A program made the translations under genes and the position numbers. Positions 34,280 to 43,098 of a stretch of DNA of 64,000 nucleotides are shown piece by piece. The stretch spans positions 62,001 through 126,000 of the forward strand of contig OZ246890.1 in NCBI GenBank assembly GCA_965231815.1, written 5' to 3'. The notes under the pieces are model-generated. The model was given only the letters and a program-made list of their open reading frames with translations. It was not told the origin of the DNA and did no database searches. The DNA comes from JAPPFW01 sp965231815. Lineage in GTDB: Bacteria; Actinomycetota; Acidimicrobiia; Spongiisociales; Spongiisociaceae. Position 1 is the stretch's first letter, and each line of letters opens with the position of its first letter.

Positions 34280-35329
34280 GTGAGTTTTGATATCGACGGC
34301 CATCCGCTTCGTCGCCCCCGGACCGGGATGACCTTCGGGGTGCTTCTACCCCACTTCGGTCCCCACGCCTCCCGGAGCCGCCTGATCGAAGGCATCAGGC
34401 TTATCGAGAGCTTGGGTTTCGACGCGGTCTGGGCAAGAGACCATCTTCTCTGGCACCCGCACAGCCACGAGGAACACACCGACATGACCTTCCTCGAACC
34501 GTTCACCACCCTGATCGGGCTGGGAACCTTGGTAGAACGGTTGGTCATCGGGACCGGAGTGATGATCCCGGTACGACACCCGATCCGGGTGGCTCAGCAG
34601 TACCTGACCCTCTCCTATCTCACCGGAGGTCGCGTGATCGCCGGGTTCGGGGCCGGTCACGGCGGCGAGTTGCGGGCGGCCGGCATCGATCCCGACCGGA
34701 AGCACCAGGCCGTGCTCGAAATGATCGACATCGTTCGACGCCTGTGGACCGAGAACGGGGTGAACTTCGAGGGAGAGATCTTCCGGGTTCACCATGCTTC
34801 TCTCGAGCCCAAGCTCGAACATCCGCTACCGATCCTCTACGGAGGCCCTTCCCGGCGGGCAGCCCGGATCGCCGCCCGCCATGCGGACGGTTGGCTGGCC
34901 GGCACCGTCCCACTCACCACCGTCGACGCCCGTCTCTCGTACATGCGCGAGCTCTTGGGCGCCATCGACCATCTATTCCTCGCGGCCACTCCCCGAACGA
35001 TCTTCGACGAGGACCGGGATCGGGCCTTGGCCGGTGTGAACGTGGAGCGGATGTCGAGGGACGGTAAGCGCAACTGGGTGAACCCGCCCACCGGCGCCTT
35101 CCGTACCGTCGAGGACATCCGGGGTGTTGTCGTGGTGGGCGACGCCCATGACGTAGCAGGCGGTGTCCTGGAGTACTACAACCGAGGTTTCGACCACTTC
35201 ACGTTCGACGTGCGCAACCAGTTCGATCGGTTCGAGGAGACCTTGGAAGCCATAAGCCGGTCCGTGCTGCCCATCGTGCGGGCGGAGATCGCCCGTTCGG
35301 GTCTGGCACAAGCCGAAAGGAGGAGCTAG
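34280..35329 (+). CDS. LLM class flavin-dependent oxidoreductase (3 of 3)
   Basis: 349 residues from GTG. ATG 34328 (MTFGVLLPHFG) would match the starts of the two paralogues better and is a real alternative. SLGFDAVWARDHLLWHPH and VIAGFGAGHGGELRAAG are the family landmarks. It is 31 bp after the permease and 3 bp before the OsmC gene, so it is part of the importer operon and probably oxidises the imported compound. Confidence 0.85.
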   Translation: MSFDIDGHPLRRPRTGMTFGVLLPHFGPHASRSRLIEGIRLIESLGFDAVWARDHLLWHPHSHEEHTDMTFLEPFTTLIGLGTLVERLVIGTGVMIPVRHPIRVAQQYLTLSYLTGGRVIAGFGAGHGGELRAAGIDPDRKHQAVLEMIDIVRRLWTENGVNFEGEIFRVHHASLEPKLEHPLPILYGGPSRRAARIAARHADGWLAGTVPLTTVDARLSYMRELLGAIDHLFLAATPRTIFDEDRDRALAGVNVERMSRDGKRNWVNPPTGAFRTVEDIRGVVVVGDAHDVAGGVLEYYNRGFDHFTFDVRNQFDRFEETLEAISRSVLPIVRAEIARSGLAQAERRS

Positions 35330-35332
35330 CCC

Positions 35333-35896
35333 ATGGGGATCGTCGATCACGACAAGCTGAAGTCCAACTACCAGGAGGTCGTCGAGAAGCTCTCAGCCAA
35401 TCACTCCGCCGGCCTCGTGCATCCTTACGTGTCGGCCGAGACGCTCGAAGATGTGAGCGTGCGGTCCTCCTTCATCCAGTACGACCGGGAGTTCACCTTC
35501 TTCGGAGACGAGGCTGTCGATCGGGGCGGACACGAGCGAGGACCCAGCCCTATCAGGTACTTTCTCAGCGGCATCGCCTTCTGCATGCTCGGCTGGTATG
35601 CCAAGGGGGCCGCGTTCGCGAACTGCGAAATCGACACCCTGCGCATGAACATCACTACCCACCTCGACCTGCGCGGCGAGCACGGCTTCGACGACAAGCC
35701 CGTTCACATCCAGTGGCTGGTGTTCGACATCCATGTGGAGAGCCCATCATCATCCGAGGCAGTCCTCGATATGATCGAGTGGGGCGACGCCCGGTGCCCT
35801 CTCGGCGCCTTTTCCCGGCGGGCGGTACCCGTTTACACCGTCGTCACCCACAACGGGGCCGTGATCCGGAACACCGTTCCCCACGGAGTGCGGTAG
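35333..35896 (+). CDS. OsmC/Ohr family protein
   Basis: 187 residues. The OsmC fold is indicated by GPSPIRYFLSGIAFCMLGWYAKGA with one Cys on the long helix and a second Cys in DARCPLGAFSRR. In OsmC/Ohr these cysteines reduce organic hydroperoxides. Located 3 bp behind a flavin oxidoreductase, it may protect from peroxide by-products or act as a small thiol enzyme in the same pathway. Confidence 0.75.
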   Translation: MGIVDHDKLKSNYQEVVEKLSANHSAGLVHPYVSAETLEDVSVRSSFIQYDREFTFFGDEAVDRGGHERGPSPIRYFLSGIAFCMLGWYAKGAAFANCEIDTLRMNITTHLDLRGEHGFDDKPVHIQWLVFDIHVESPSSSEAVLDMIEWGDARCPLGAFSRRAVPVYTVVTHNGAVIRNTVPHGVR

Positions 35897-35933
35897 TACG
35901 CCCGACCGGGTTCACGGGGAAAGGACGTTTTAG

Positions 35934-36133
35934 CCCCGATTATTCATGGATGGGGGTTTGGAGGATGAGTGGAGAAGACCAGATTCGCGCCCTGACCAGG
36001 CAGTACAGCTATCGGCGTTTCCCGTTTCAGTCCGGTGTGGAGATTCACCTGTCGGGTGAACGGCGGGTTTATCCTGATACTCGGTTGAACAGGCGTTACA
36101 TGCCTCGTGTGTGGAAAACCTGAATAATCAGGG
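35934..36133. mobile_element. MITE-B copy 1
   Basis: About 200 bp, non-coding. Terminal inverted repeats are CCC(C/T)GATTATTCA at both ends. Flanks are TTAG on the left and CTAG on the right, consistent with a 4-bp target duplication carrying one change. It is clearly homologous along its length to 42628-42830, though diverged. Confidence 0.75.
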
Positions 36134-36286
36134 CTAGCGGAATACCGGTGGCCTTAAGGCACACTCGTGACCCTCAAGGGGAAGGTTTCCCGGACCACCT
36201 TCAAAGCAGAACCGTGATCGGGACGGTAACCTGACTTCCCGCGGACTCTCCTGCGGCCACGCCTCTTAGGGAGAAGGAGGAAGAAC

Positions 36287-37057
36287 ATGCAGACCCCGAT
36301 CTGGGCGTCAGGTGATGTATCGAACGCGGCGTCGGTCCAGCCGGAACCGACGTTCGCCGACCTTGAAGATCTCCGCAACCACCGGAAACGAACTCTGGTA
36401 ACCGCCTACCGCCTATTCGGCGCGTTCGGATGGGGTTCGCTCGGTGACGGGCACATCACGGCCCGTGACCCCGAACACACCGGACACATGTGGCTAATCC
36501 GCCACGGAGTTCCCTTCCCGCGCGCCACGATGGCGGATCTAGTGCTGGTGGGACCGGACGGCCGGGTGGAGGGTGGTCATCCGATCAACATGACGGCCTA
36601 CTACATTCACGCCCCTATCCATGAGGCTAGACCCGAGGTGGTGGCCATGGCTCACACCCACACGCCGTACGCCACTCCGTGGGCGGCCAACGCGGAACCC
36701 TTCCGCATGATCTGTCAGGAAGCCACCGCCTTCTTCGAGGACCACGCCGTCTACGACGGGGAGGAGGTCCAGGTATCCGACTACGACACCGGCAAACGGA
36801 TCGCCGTCGCGCTGGGCGTGACCAAAGGGCTCTTCCTGCGTAACCACGGACCGGTGACCGTGGGCGGCTCGGTCGAGGAAGCAATCGGGTGGTTCCTGCT
36901 GATGGAGCGGGTGGCCGAAGTGCATGTCAAGGCACCCCGCGCCAAGCCGATCAGCGATGAGGCCGCTCGGGCATCCGCGGTCGAGATCGCCCATGCCAGC
37001 AGCGCTCTCAACGCATACTCCTACGCAGTGATGTCCAAGCTCGCTCCTACCCTCTGA
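36287..37057 (+). CDS. Class II aldolase/adducin family protein
   Basis: 256 residues. The zinc-binding pattern is seen in VAMAHTHTPYATPWA (His-x-His) and LFLRNHGPVTVG. GDGHITARDPEH near residue 65 fits the substrate-phosphate or dehydratase loop of the family. Members cleave or epimerise small sugar phosphates or act as decarboxylases or dehydratases. A very strong ribosome site (GGAGAAGGAGG) precedes the ATG. It stands alone between MITE-B and the dioxygenase gene. Confidence 0.85.
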   Translation: MQTPIWASGDVSNAASVQPEPTFADLEDLRNHRKRTLVTAYRLFGAFGWGSLGDGHITARDPEHTGHMWLIRHGVPFPRATMADLVLVGPDGRVEGGHPINMTAYYIHAPIHEARPEVVAMAHTHTPYATPWAANAEPFRMICQEATAFFEDHAVYDGEEVQVSDYDTGKRIAVALGVTKGLFLRNHGPVTVGGSVEEAIGWFLLMERVAEVHVKAPRAKPISDEAARASAVEIAHASSALNAYSYAVMSKLAPTL

Positions 37058-37204
37058 TCGAGCCGGCAGGAGGTTGTTTCTTCCCGGCGCGTACTTTACG
37101 GCGAGCGGCCTGCCTGGAAGTTTTGGGAACGAACCCGAAATCGCTCCGGCCGGGCGGCTTAGCGTCTAGCCTGCTGGTTCAACACCTGTACACCGAGGTG
37201 AAGG

Positions 37205-38194
37205 ATGTCGGGCCTCACACGAGAACAAATCGAGCAGTTCGACGAAGACGGGTTCCTCGTGGTCGAGAACGTTCTCGGCGGGCAAGATCTAGCGATGATC
37301 GAGCAGGAGTACCGGGAAATACTCGACCGGGTAGCCGCCGAACTGGCCAGGCAGGGTCGGATCCCGCCATTGCGGGGCGCGAGTTTCTCCCAGCGCTACG
37401 TCGAAGCGATGAAGCATATAGACGACATGTACACGATCTACCAGCACCTCGACATCTGCCTGCCGATGGTGAAGGAACTCGACCACACCCACACCATGAA
37501 CGCCGGAGCGGCGGTGTTCGGGCTGCTGACCAACCCGCGCTTGCTCGACATCGTGGAGTCCGTCATCGGACCCGAGATCTACTCCAACCCGGTCCAGCAC
37601 ACCCGTATCAAGCCGCCTGCCCACAGCCTTCCCGACGCCGTCACCGACTCGAATATCGCCGCCACGACCTGGCATCAGGACGCAGGTGTCATCAACCCCG
37701 AAGCCGACGAGACCCAGATGCTGACAGTGTGGCTGGCCGTCACGGACGCCAATGTCGAGAACGGGTGCCTGATCGTCGAGCGGGCCAGCCACCGGGAGGA
37801 TCTAACCCCGCACTGTCCCGGAACCGGCGCGTCCGCTACGACATACATCCCCGAATCGATCATCGATTGGAAACGGGTCGTCCCGCTCGAAGTCGGGGCG
37901 GGCGGTGTGGTCCTGCTCCACAAACTGACGGAGCACGCTTCCCTCGACAACCACAGTGACGACATCCGCTGGAGCTTCGACCTCCGCTACCAACCGATCG
38001 GCCAACCCACCGGCCGGGCTGTTTTCCCGGGTTTCGTCGCCCGTAGCGAGGCCCACCCGGAACAGGTTCTCACCGACCCCGCCGACTGGGCCACCCTCTG
38101 GTGGCAGGCCAGGGACCGTATCGTCAGCGGTGACATCCCCTGGCAGTTCAACGCCAGATGGGACGCCAACGCCCGGTTGCCTGTCTGCGCTTGA
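37205..38194 (+). CDS. Phytanoyl-CoA dioxygenase family (Fe(II)/2-oxoglutarate) protein
   Basis: 329 residues. The iron-binding HxD is in TTWHQDAGVINP, and the distal His and the 2-oxoglutarate Arg are in LTEHASLDNHSDDIRWSFDLRYQP. It should hydroxylate a small substrate using oxygen and 2-oxoglutarate. VWLAVTDANVENGCLIV is the usual core strand. Monocistronic; substrate unknown. Confidence 0.88.
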   Translation: MSGLTREQIEQFDEDGFLVVENVLGGQDLAMIEQEYREILDRVAAELARQGRIPPLRGASFSQRYVEAMKHIDDMYTIYQHLDICLPMVKELDHTHTMNAGAAVFGLLTNPRLLDIVESVIGPEIYSNPVQHTRIKPPAHSLPDAVTDSNIAATTWHQDAGVINPEADETQMLTVWLAVTDANVENGCLIVERASHREDLTPHCPGTGASATTYIPESIIDWKRVVPLEVGAGGVVLLHKLTEHASLDNHSDDIRWSFDLRYQPIGQPTGRAVFPGFVARSEAHPEQVLTDPADWATLWWQARDRIVSGDIPWQFNARWDANARLPVCA

Positions 38195-38545
38195 ACCGAG
38201 CCATATAGCCGCCCCCTAATTAGTGGTGGACCCCCGGTAGGAGTGTGCTCGAAAACGGGTTTTCGAGTGGGCCTTGCGTCCACTGACCAGGGAGTTTGCC
38301 CATCGGACTTCGGGCCAACGAGGGGTTTCTCACCACTCTCCGAGGAGGGTTGAGGTTGCACCAGCACCTGAATCCTCCGAACACACGGAGAGAACCGGAC
38401 GAGGATTGTATGCAATGTGCAATCCGGTGGTCTTGCATCTTGTACACAATTCGTTCTGCGCCGGAATCCGGCCCTTCTTGGACGGGTGTCGGAGTGGCTG
38501 CTACCTAGCCTGAGGGGGTGAGTTGACGAAGGTTGGAGGTCGTTC
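38195..38545. other. Intergenic interval holding a MITE-A relic
   Basis: No gene is recognised. The left third contains the degenerate MITE-A copy; the rest precedes the protease gene, with GGAGGT as its ribosome site at the right end. Confidence 0.6.
38240..38341. mobile_element. MITE-A copy 2, degenerate
   Basis: About 102 bp ending in inverted repeats GGAGTGTGCT and (reverse strand) GGAGAGTGGT. It shares TGACCAGGG(G/A)GTTTGCC and overall order with copy 1. A TA is present on the left, but the right flank is GA, so the duplication has decayed or the end is misplaced. It also holds a GAAAACGGGTTTTC hairpin. Confidence 0.6.
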
Positions 38546-39886
38546 GTGAAGCATTCATCCTCAGATTCGGTATCCGGCGGATCGGTAAAGCATCGGCTGG
38601 CTGTCTTGGTGGCCATACTTCTGTTGGCGGGCTATGCGTCCTTGGCGCAGGTGGTCGGGGCGGAGGATTCTTAGCAAACCACAGGCGGCGGCGCGGTTGG
38701 CGGGACCGGCGACGGAGGTCCGGGCGGCGATAATCCGCTTCCCGGTGTGCCCGACGACTCTCAACAGGTTGGTCCGGTAGGTCGGGTGTCTGAGGCGCTC
38801 CGCAAGGACCTCGAGGGCATAGCTCAGGAGTTGGGAATCACGTTGGAAGAAGCTATCCGTCGGTACGGTTGGCACAACGAATTCTCGGCTCTCGTCAATA
38901 GCATCCGCACCGCTTTTCCCAGTGATTTCTCAGCCGCGGCGATCGGGGATGACGACAAACCGTGGATCTCTTTCACTCGGAAGGCGCCTGCGGCTGCCGT
39001 GACCGCAATCAGGGCGTTCACGCCGCCGGTGAGGATTATTGAGGGACGCTCCTTCACCGAGGCAGAGATGAAACGCCGCCTCCGGACGATCCATAGCAGT
39101 GTCGTGTCGGACAAGCGGATCGTGGATGCAGCGTCGGGCTATGACATCGAGACCGGCGTGTTCGACGTAACCGTCCAACTGTCGGACCAGAAGGAGATCG
39201 GTCCGGTGGGGGTGGTGAACGAGATCCGCCAAGCCCTCCCGGACAGTATCCGCTCCCTCGACCTCGATATCGAGTTCCGGGTGGTGAACCATCCACTAGG
39301 GAATCAGGATGCCCTAATCGGCGGCGGTGTTCATATGACATGCACCGCCGGTTTCGTGATAGAGAACTCAGACGGTGACCGCAACATCACCACCGCCGGG
39401 CACTGTGGCGACAGCCAGACCATCAACGACATCGACTTCGACGGCCCTATCAAGCTAAAGTTAGAACGTCAACATGAAGGACGATGGGGCGACGTTCAGC
39501 GGCATTCGGTAATACCGTCCGGGCACAGTCTGGTCAACACCATTCGGTACGACAGCGGGGATGGTGACTTCCGGTTCATAACCGCCACCGGAAACGCAAC
39601 ACCGGGCCAATTGCTGAGAAAGTACGGCAAGAAAACAGGCCTGACCAGTGATCGGGTCTACAAGATCAATCGATGCATTGATCTTGGAACCTTTTGTGGA
39701 ATGGTGATCATGCGAAACGACAAATCCGAGGGCGGCGACTCCGGAGGTCCCTGGTTCTACGGGAGTACGGCATACGGAATCCATAAAGGAGATTGGTATT
39801 TCGTGCCGACGTACCGGGATGTTTTCACACCGGTCGATCAGATTGATGAAGCCTTCTTGGGAGACTGGGAAGTAGCCACCTCATGA
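38546..39886 (+). pseudogene. Secreted trypsin-like (streptogrisin-type) protease with in-frame amber stop
   Basis: From GTG 38546 (GGAGGT in front) a signal peptide is read, HRLAVLVAILLLAGYASLAQ, and then TAG at 38672-38674 interrupts. The same frame continues with a Gly-rich linker, a propeptide-like region and the protease domain: ITTAGHCG with the catalytic His, a central Asp candidate in GDGDFRF, and EGGDSGGPWF with the Ser. A single C-to-T change (CAG to TAG) explains the stop. Without readthrough the protease could only be made from an internal start and would not be secreted. Its stop overlaps an RDD gene. Confidence 0.75.
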
Positions 39887-40380
39887 ACTATCGAGCACCG
39901 GCGCTCAAACGTAGGTTGTGGGCTAGGTTTATCGACTGGGCATGGTTTGTCATTGCAGTCTTGTCCATGGTGACGGCCAAAGCGGTTCTTCAATGCTGCA
40001 ACAAGGATACATCGGATCCCCCAATCCTGTGGGGCCAAGTCCTTTCGTTTCAGAACACTTCAAGCTTTGAGATAGTACTCTTCTTCATGTGGGCAGCCAC
40101 CGGGTTGATCGCCTCCTTGTGCTACGAGGTTCCCCTAGTAGCGTTGCGAGGTCAGACGGTGGGCAAGATGATGGCCGGTGTCCGGGTTGTCCGTATCGCT
40201 GATGGCAGGGTGCCGGGATGGTGGAGATCATCTCTGCGATGGGCTGCACTCTACGGTCCGATGCTGGTTCCCGTCGCCGGATGGCTCCTAACCCTCGCTG
40301 TCTTGGTCACCGCCAGACGCGACCCTGACGGGCGAGGGCTCCATGACCGGATCGCCGGGACAATCGTCCTCGGCACATGA
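39883..40380 (+). CDS. RDD family membrane protein
   Basis: 165 residues with three likely membrane helices. It shows the RDD features ALKRRLWARFIDWAWFV, QTVGKMMAGVRVV and the C-terminal GLHDRIAGT. The ATGA overlap with the protease stop suggests a shared transcript. Function of this family is poorly known; roles in ion exchange or membrane stress have been proposed. Confidence 0.85.
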   Translation: MNYRAPALKRRLWARFIDWAWFVIAVLSMVTAKAVLQCCNKDTSDPPILWGQVLSFQNTSSFEIVLFFMWAATGLIASLCYEVPLVALRGQTVGKMMAGVRVVRIADGRVPGWWRSSLRWAALYGPMLVPVAGWLLTLAVLVTARRDPDGRGLHDRIAGTIVLGT

Positions 40381-40402
40381 ACGGTACCGGAGACAGCTAC
40401 TC

Positions 40403-40993
40403 ATGAACCGTGCCGGCCCGGCAAGGCATGGATGGCGATGTCTGGCAAGGCTTTACGACTGGGTATTTTTTGCCATCGCCATCGTGCTCCTACAGGTTGG
40501 GATCGAGTTTTTGGGGCTATCCATTGGATTGACGCTTCACGAATTGACATCTATCGACTCAGGAGAACACCTGGGATTCTTCAGGGAGTATTTCGGGTTC
40601 ATGGGCCCGCGCGTGCCGAACCACCCGCTGCTGGAATCTGAAGAACCGTTCACGCAGTTCTGGGCCAAAACGATGTTTGTAGTTCCGATGGTTCTGGTGT
40701 TCCTATACGAGATACCGCTGGTGGCGTTATCCGGCCGGACGGTCGGCAAGATGATGGCCCGCCTCAAAGTGGTGAACGTCGAAAACGGACAGTTACCCGG
40801 ATGGAAGCGATCAACCCTTCGCTGGCTAGTGCTGTACGGCCCGATGCTCATCCCGATCATCGGATGGATACTCGTGCTGCTGATCTACTTCGTCTCTACT
40901 ACCCTCGACAAAAACCGCCGACCACTCCACGACCGGATCGCAGGCACCACCGTAATCCGCCAGGATCGTGGCCCGGAGGAGCCTTCGGGATGA
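40403..40993 (+). CDS. RDD family membrane protein, paralogue
   Basis: 196 residues from ATG 40403 (GGAG in front; an earlier in-frame ATG at 40343 would overlap the previous gene). CLARLYDWVFFAIAI, RTVGKMMARLKVV and PLHDRIAGTTVI match the preceding protein, so the two are tandem paralogues. Its last 150 bases are repeated at 41663-41817. Confidence 0.82.
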   Translation: MNRAGPARHGWRCLARLYDWVFFAIAIVLLQVGIEFLGLSIGLTLHELTSIDSGEHLGFFREYFGFMGPRVPNHPLLESEEPFTQFWAKTMFVVPMVLVFLYEIPLVALSGRTVGKMMARLKVVNVENGQLPGWKRSTLRWLVLYGPMLIPIIGWILVLLIYFVSTTLDKNRRPLHDRIAGTTVIRQDRGPEEPSG

Positions 40994-41071
40994 TCGAGGA
41001 CATAAAGGTGCCACAGGGGCCGGCGCCGAGATGTCGACAGCTGTATGGTCGGTAGCGCTACCGTCCGAGCA

Positions 41072-41629
41072 ATGCCCTACTCATGGAGGCTCGTACTGCT
41101 CCTGGCGTCGATAATCCTGCTTGGTTCCTGCATGACGAGCGTCGAAGTGTACTCCGCCGAGGTTTCCCGTGACGACCTGAGACTGAAGCTCACATTACAG
41201 ACATGCAACCCGTCTTCGGTGTCGGCCGCCGTGAAGGACGTCGGGTGGCGTGTCGAGGTAGCCGTAGCAGCCTCCCCAGTCGGGCTATTGGGCGGCGATG
41301 ATTGTCAGCACCAGATTATCGTCGCCCTGCCCGAGCCGCTCGCCGGCCGTGATGTCTTCGACATATCGACTCGCCGGGCAGTACCAGTATCGCAGTCTTC
41401 CTGGTGGCCGTACGACCGGGAGCGGTTCACAATGGCCGACTACGAGACGGCCCTGGCCGCGATGGTCGCCTGTCTCGAAGCTCTCGATCCGCAAATACAG
41501 GCGGAAATCGTCGACGATCTCGACTGGCCTACCTACGAGTGGCACAAGGAACCAGATGAACGGGGCAACAAACTGACGCCCGCCGTCGCGGAGTGCGATC
41601 GCGAGCACTTGGAACCCCTCAGCGGCTAG
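41072..41629 (+). CDS. Putative lipoprotein of unknown function
   Basis: 185 residues from ATG 41072. The signal peptide WRLVLLLASIILLGSC ends at a lipobox Cys. The mature part has further cysteines (QTCNPSS, DDCQHQ, VACLEA, AECDRE) and no motif I can name. It lies between an RDD gene and a duplicated RDD fragment, so it may have moved together with an RDD gene. Confidence 0.65.
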   Translation: MPYSWRLVLLLASIILLGSCMTSVEVYSAEVSRDDLRLKLTLQTCNPSSVSAAVKDVGWRVEVAVAASPVGLLGGDDCQHQIIVALPEPLAGRDVFDISTRRAVPVSQSSWWPYDRERFTMADYETALAAMVACLEALDPQIQAEIVDDLDWPTYEWHKEPDERGNKLTPAVAECDREHLEPLSG

Positions 41630-41662
41630 GAGCATGCAACAACGAGGACGGGTTGGCCCTCA

Positions 41663-41817
41663 GCCCGATTCTCATCCCGATCATCGGATGGATACTCGTG
41701 CTGCTCATCTACTTCGTCTCTACCACACTCGACAAAAACCGCCGACCACTCCACGACCGGATCGCCGGCACCACCGTGATCCGCCAGGACCGCGAGGCTG
41801 GACGGGCGTCAGGCTAG
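41663..41817 (+). pseudogene. 3' fragment of a duplicated RDD gene
   Basis: About 130 bp nearly identical to the end of the RDD gene (compare 40839-40968), encoding LIPIIGWILVLLIYFVSTT and the DRIAGTTVIRQD ending. Everything upstream of the last membrane helix is missing. It marks an incomplete tandem duplication. Confidence 0.8.
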
Positions 41818-41906
41818 GGCGACCACCTCAATTCACGCGCGCCGACACCAGGTAACATCCACGAGAAGTCGGATCGCGGCAGCGTCGACGGAGGGTTGGT
41901 TTCGGC

Positions 41907-42602
41907 ATGGCAGAGGATCACACGGCGGGAAGCCTTGCTGCAATAGCGGCCCGCGCCCACTCTCGCTACACAACCGTAGAGGCGGCTGCGACGGCCGCTC
42001 TGCGCGACGCGATCCTGACGGGAGTGTTCCAGCCCGGCGAGCGGCTGCGCCAGCAGCGCCTAGCCGAGGATCTGATGATGTCACGGATTCCGGTCGTCGG
42101 CGCCTTGCGGGCGCTCGAGCAGGAGGGGTTGGTGACGCTCATTCCTCATCGCGGAGCGACCGTGCGCATCCTCGAACCCGCCGAGATCGAGGAGACCTAC
42201 CAGCTTCGTATCCTCTTGGAGACCTTCGCATTGCGTAAAGTGTTCGGGCGTATCACCACCCCGGAAACCGGAGAACTCGTCGACCTCGCTTGCGAAATCG
42301 ACGGATCCGGAGACGGCGATCGCGCCGCTGAACTCACAGAACAGTTCTACCAGCGCATATATACCATCGCCGACTGTCCCCTTACCGCTGACATGGTGTC
42401 ACAACTCCGGGCGAACGTAGGTCGTTACTGGCTGGGTCTCAGAGTGGTGCCCCACCATCATTCAGCGCATAGCGTGATCGCGGAAGCCATCCGTTCAGGC
42501 GACTCCGAAAAGGCGGAACACTGGATCGCAGATCACCTCACCCGGGTTTCGACCGAACTGCAACGGCGTATCCAGACGCGAGGCGATTTGCCTCTGTACT
42601 GA
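41907..42602 (+). CDS. GntR-family regulator (FCD type)
   Basis: 231 residues. The N-terminal winged helix (ALRDAILTGVFQPGERLRQQ, RIPVVGALRALEQEGLV, LIPHRGATVRI) is followed by an all-helical FCD ligand domain. Members usually repress catabolic genes until a carboxylic acid binds. Its stop lies 2 bp before the left 80-bp direct repeat; without the islet it would be convergent with livF. It is a plausible reader of the GTATAC sites in this window, but that is untested. Confidence 0.88.
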   Translation: MAEDHTAGSLAAIAARAHSRYTTVEAAATAALRDAILTGVFQPGERLRQQRLAEDLMMSRIPVVGALRALEQEGLVTLIPHRGATVRILEPAEIEETYQLRILLETFALRKVFGRITTPETGELVDLACEIDGSGDGDRAAELTEQFYQRIYTIADCPLTADMVSQLRANVGRYWLGLRVVPHHHSAHSVIAEAIRSGDSEKAEHWIADHLTRVSTELQRRIQTRGDLPLY

Positions 42603-42603
42603 G

Positions 42604-42890
42604 ACCGGGCGTTTGCAGACTATTTAGCCCCGATTATTCATGGATGGGGGTTTGGAGGATGAGTGGGGTAGACCATATCCGTACCCTGACCAGGCAATAC
42701 AGCTGTCGGTGTTTCCCGTCCCGGTCCGGTGTAGAGACACACCTGTCCGGTGAACGGTGAGTTTCACCCAATACTTGGGTTGAACTGGCGTTACGTGCCA
42801 CGGTGTGGTGGGAAACCTGAATAATCAGGGTTAGCCAACCCGGAGAAAGAGTCACGCCAGGTAAGCGTCGACGATCTCCTGCGAGTTCCG
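42604..42890. repeat. Left 80-bp direct repeat of the islet, split by MITE-B
   Basis: Subtracting the MITE and one TTAG leaves 80 bp that match 44526-44605 with one difference (GTAAGCG against GTACGCG). The right part repeats the last 13 codons of livF on the minus strand. Confidence 0.85.
42628..42830. mobile_element. MITE-B copy 2, with TTAG target duplication
   Basis: 203 bp with ends CCC(C/T)GATTATTCA, flanked by TTAG at 42624-42627 and 42831-42834. The uninterrupted site survives in the right direct repeat (ACTATTTAGCCAACCC), which proves the boundaries. It has no coding capacity. Confidence 0.88.
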
Positions 42891-43098
42891 TTCCACAGCG
42901 TCACCTCCGTGCTGTTCCATGGGTGTACAACTCGTCGGGGTTGTCGCTCTCACCGTGGCTATACCAACATCTGGGTCAGAAAGCTCGCACGGCACCTGAG
43001 CAATGAACACAACTACATTACCGTCGTCGGACACCCACCCGTCACCCTGAGATCAGGGTTATATTGCTAAATAGTTCCGTTATCGGTAGGGTATAGTC

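Noticed and set aside
42852..43034. Small minus-strand frame ending RNSQEIVDAYLA like LivF
   Set aside because: The ending is the livF tail carried in the left direct repeat; upstream codons are unrelated cargo DNA.
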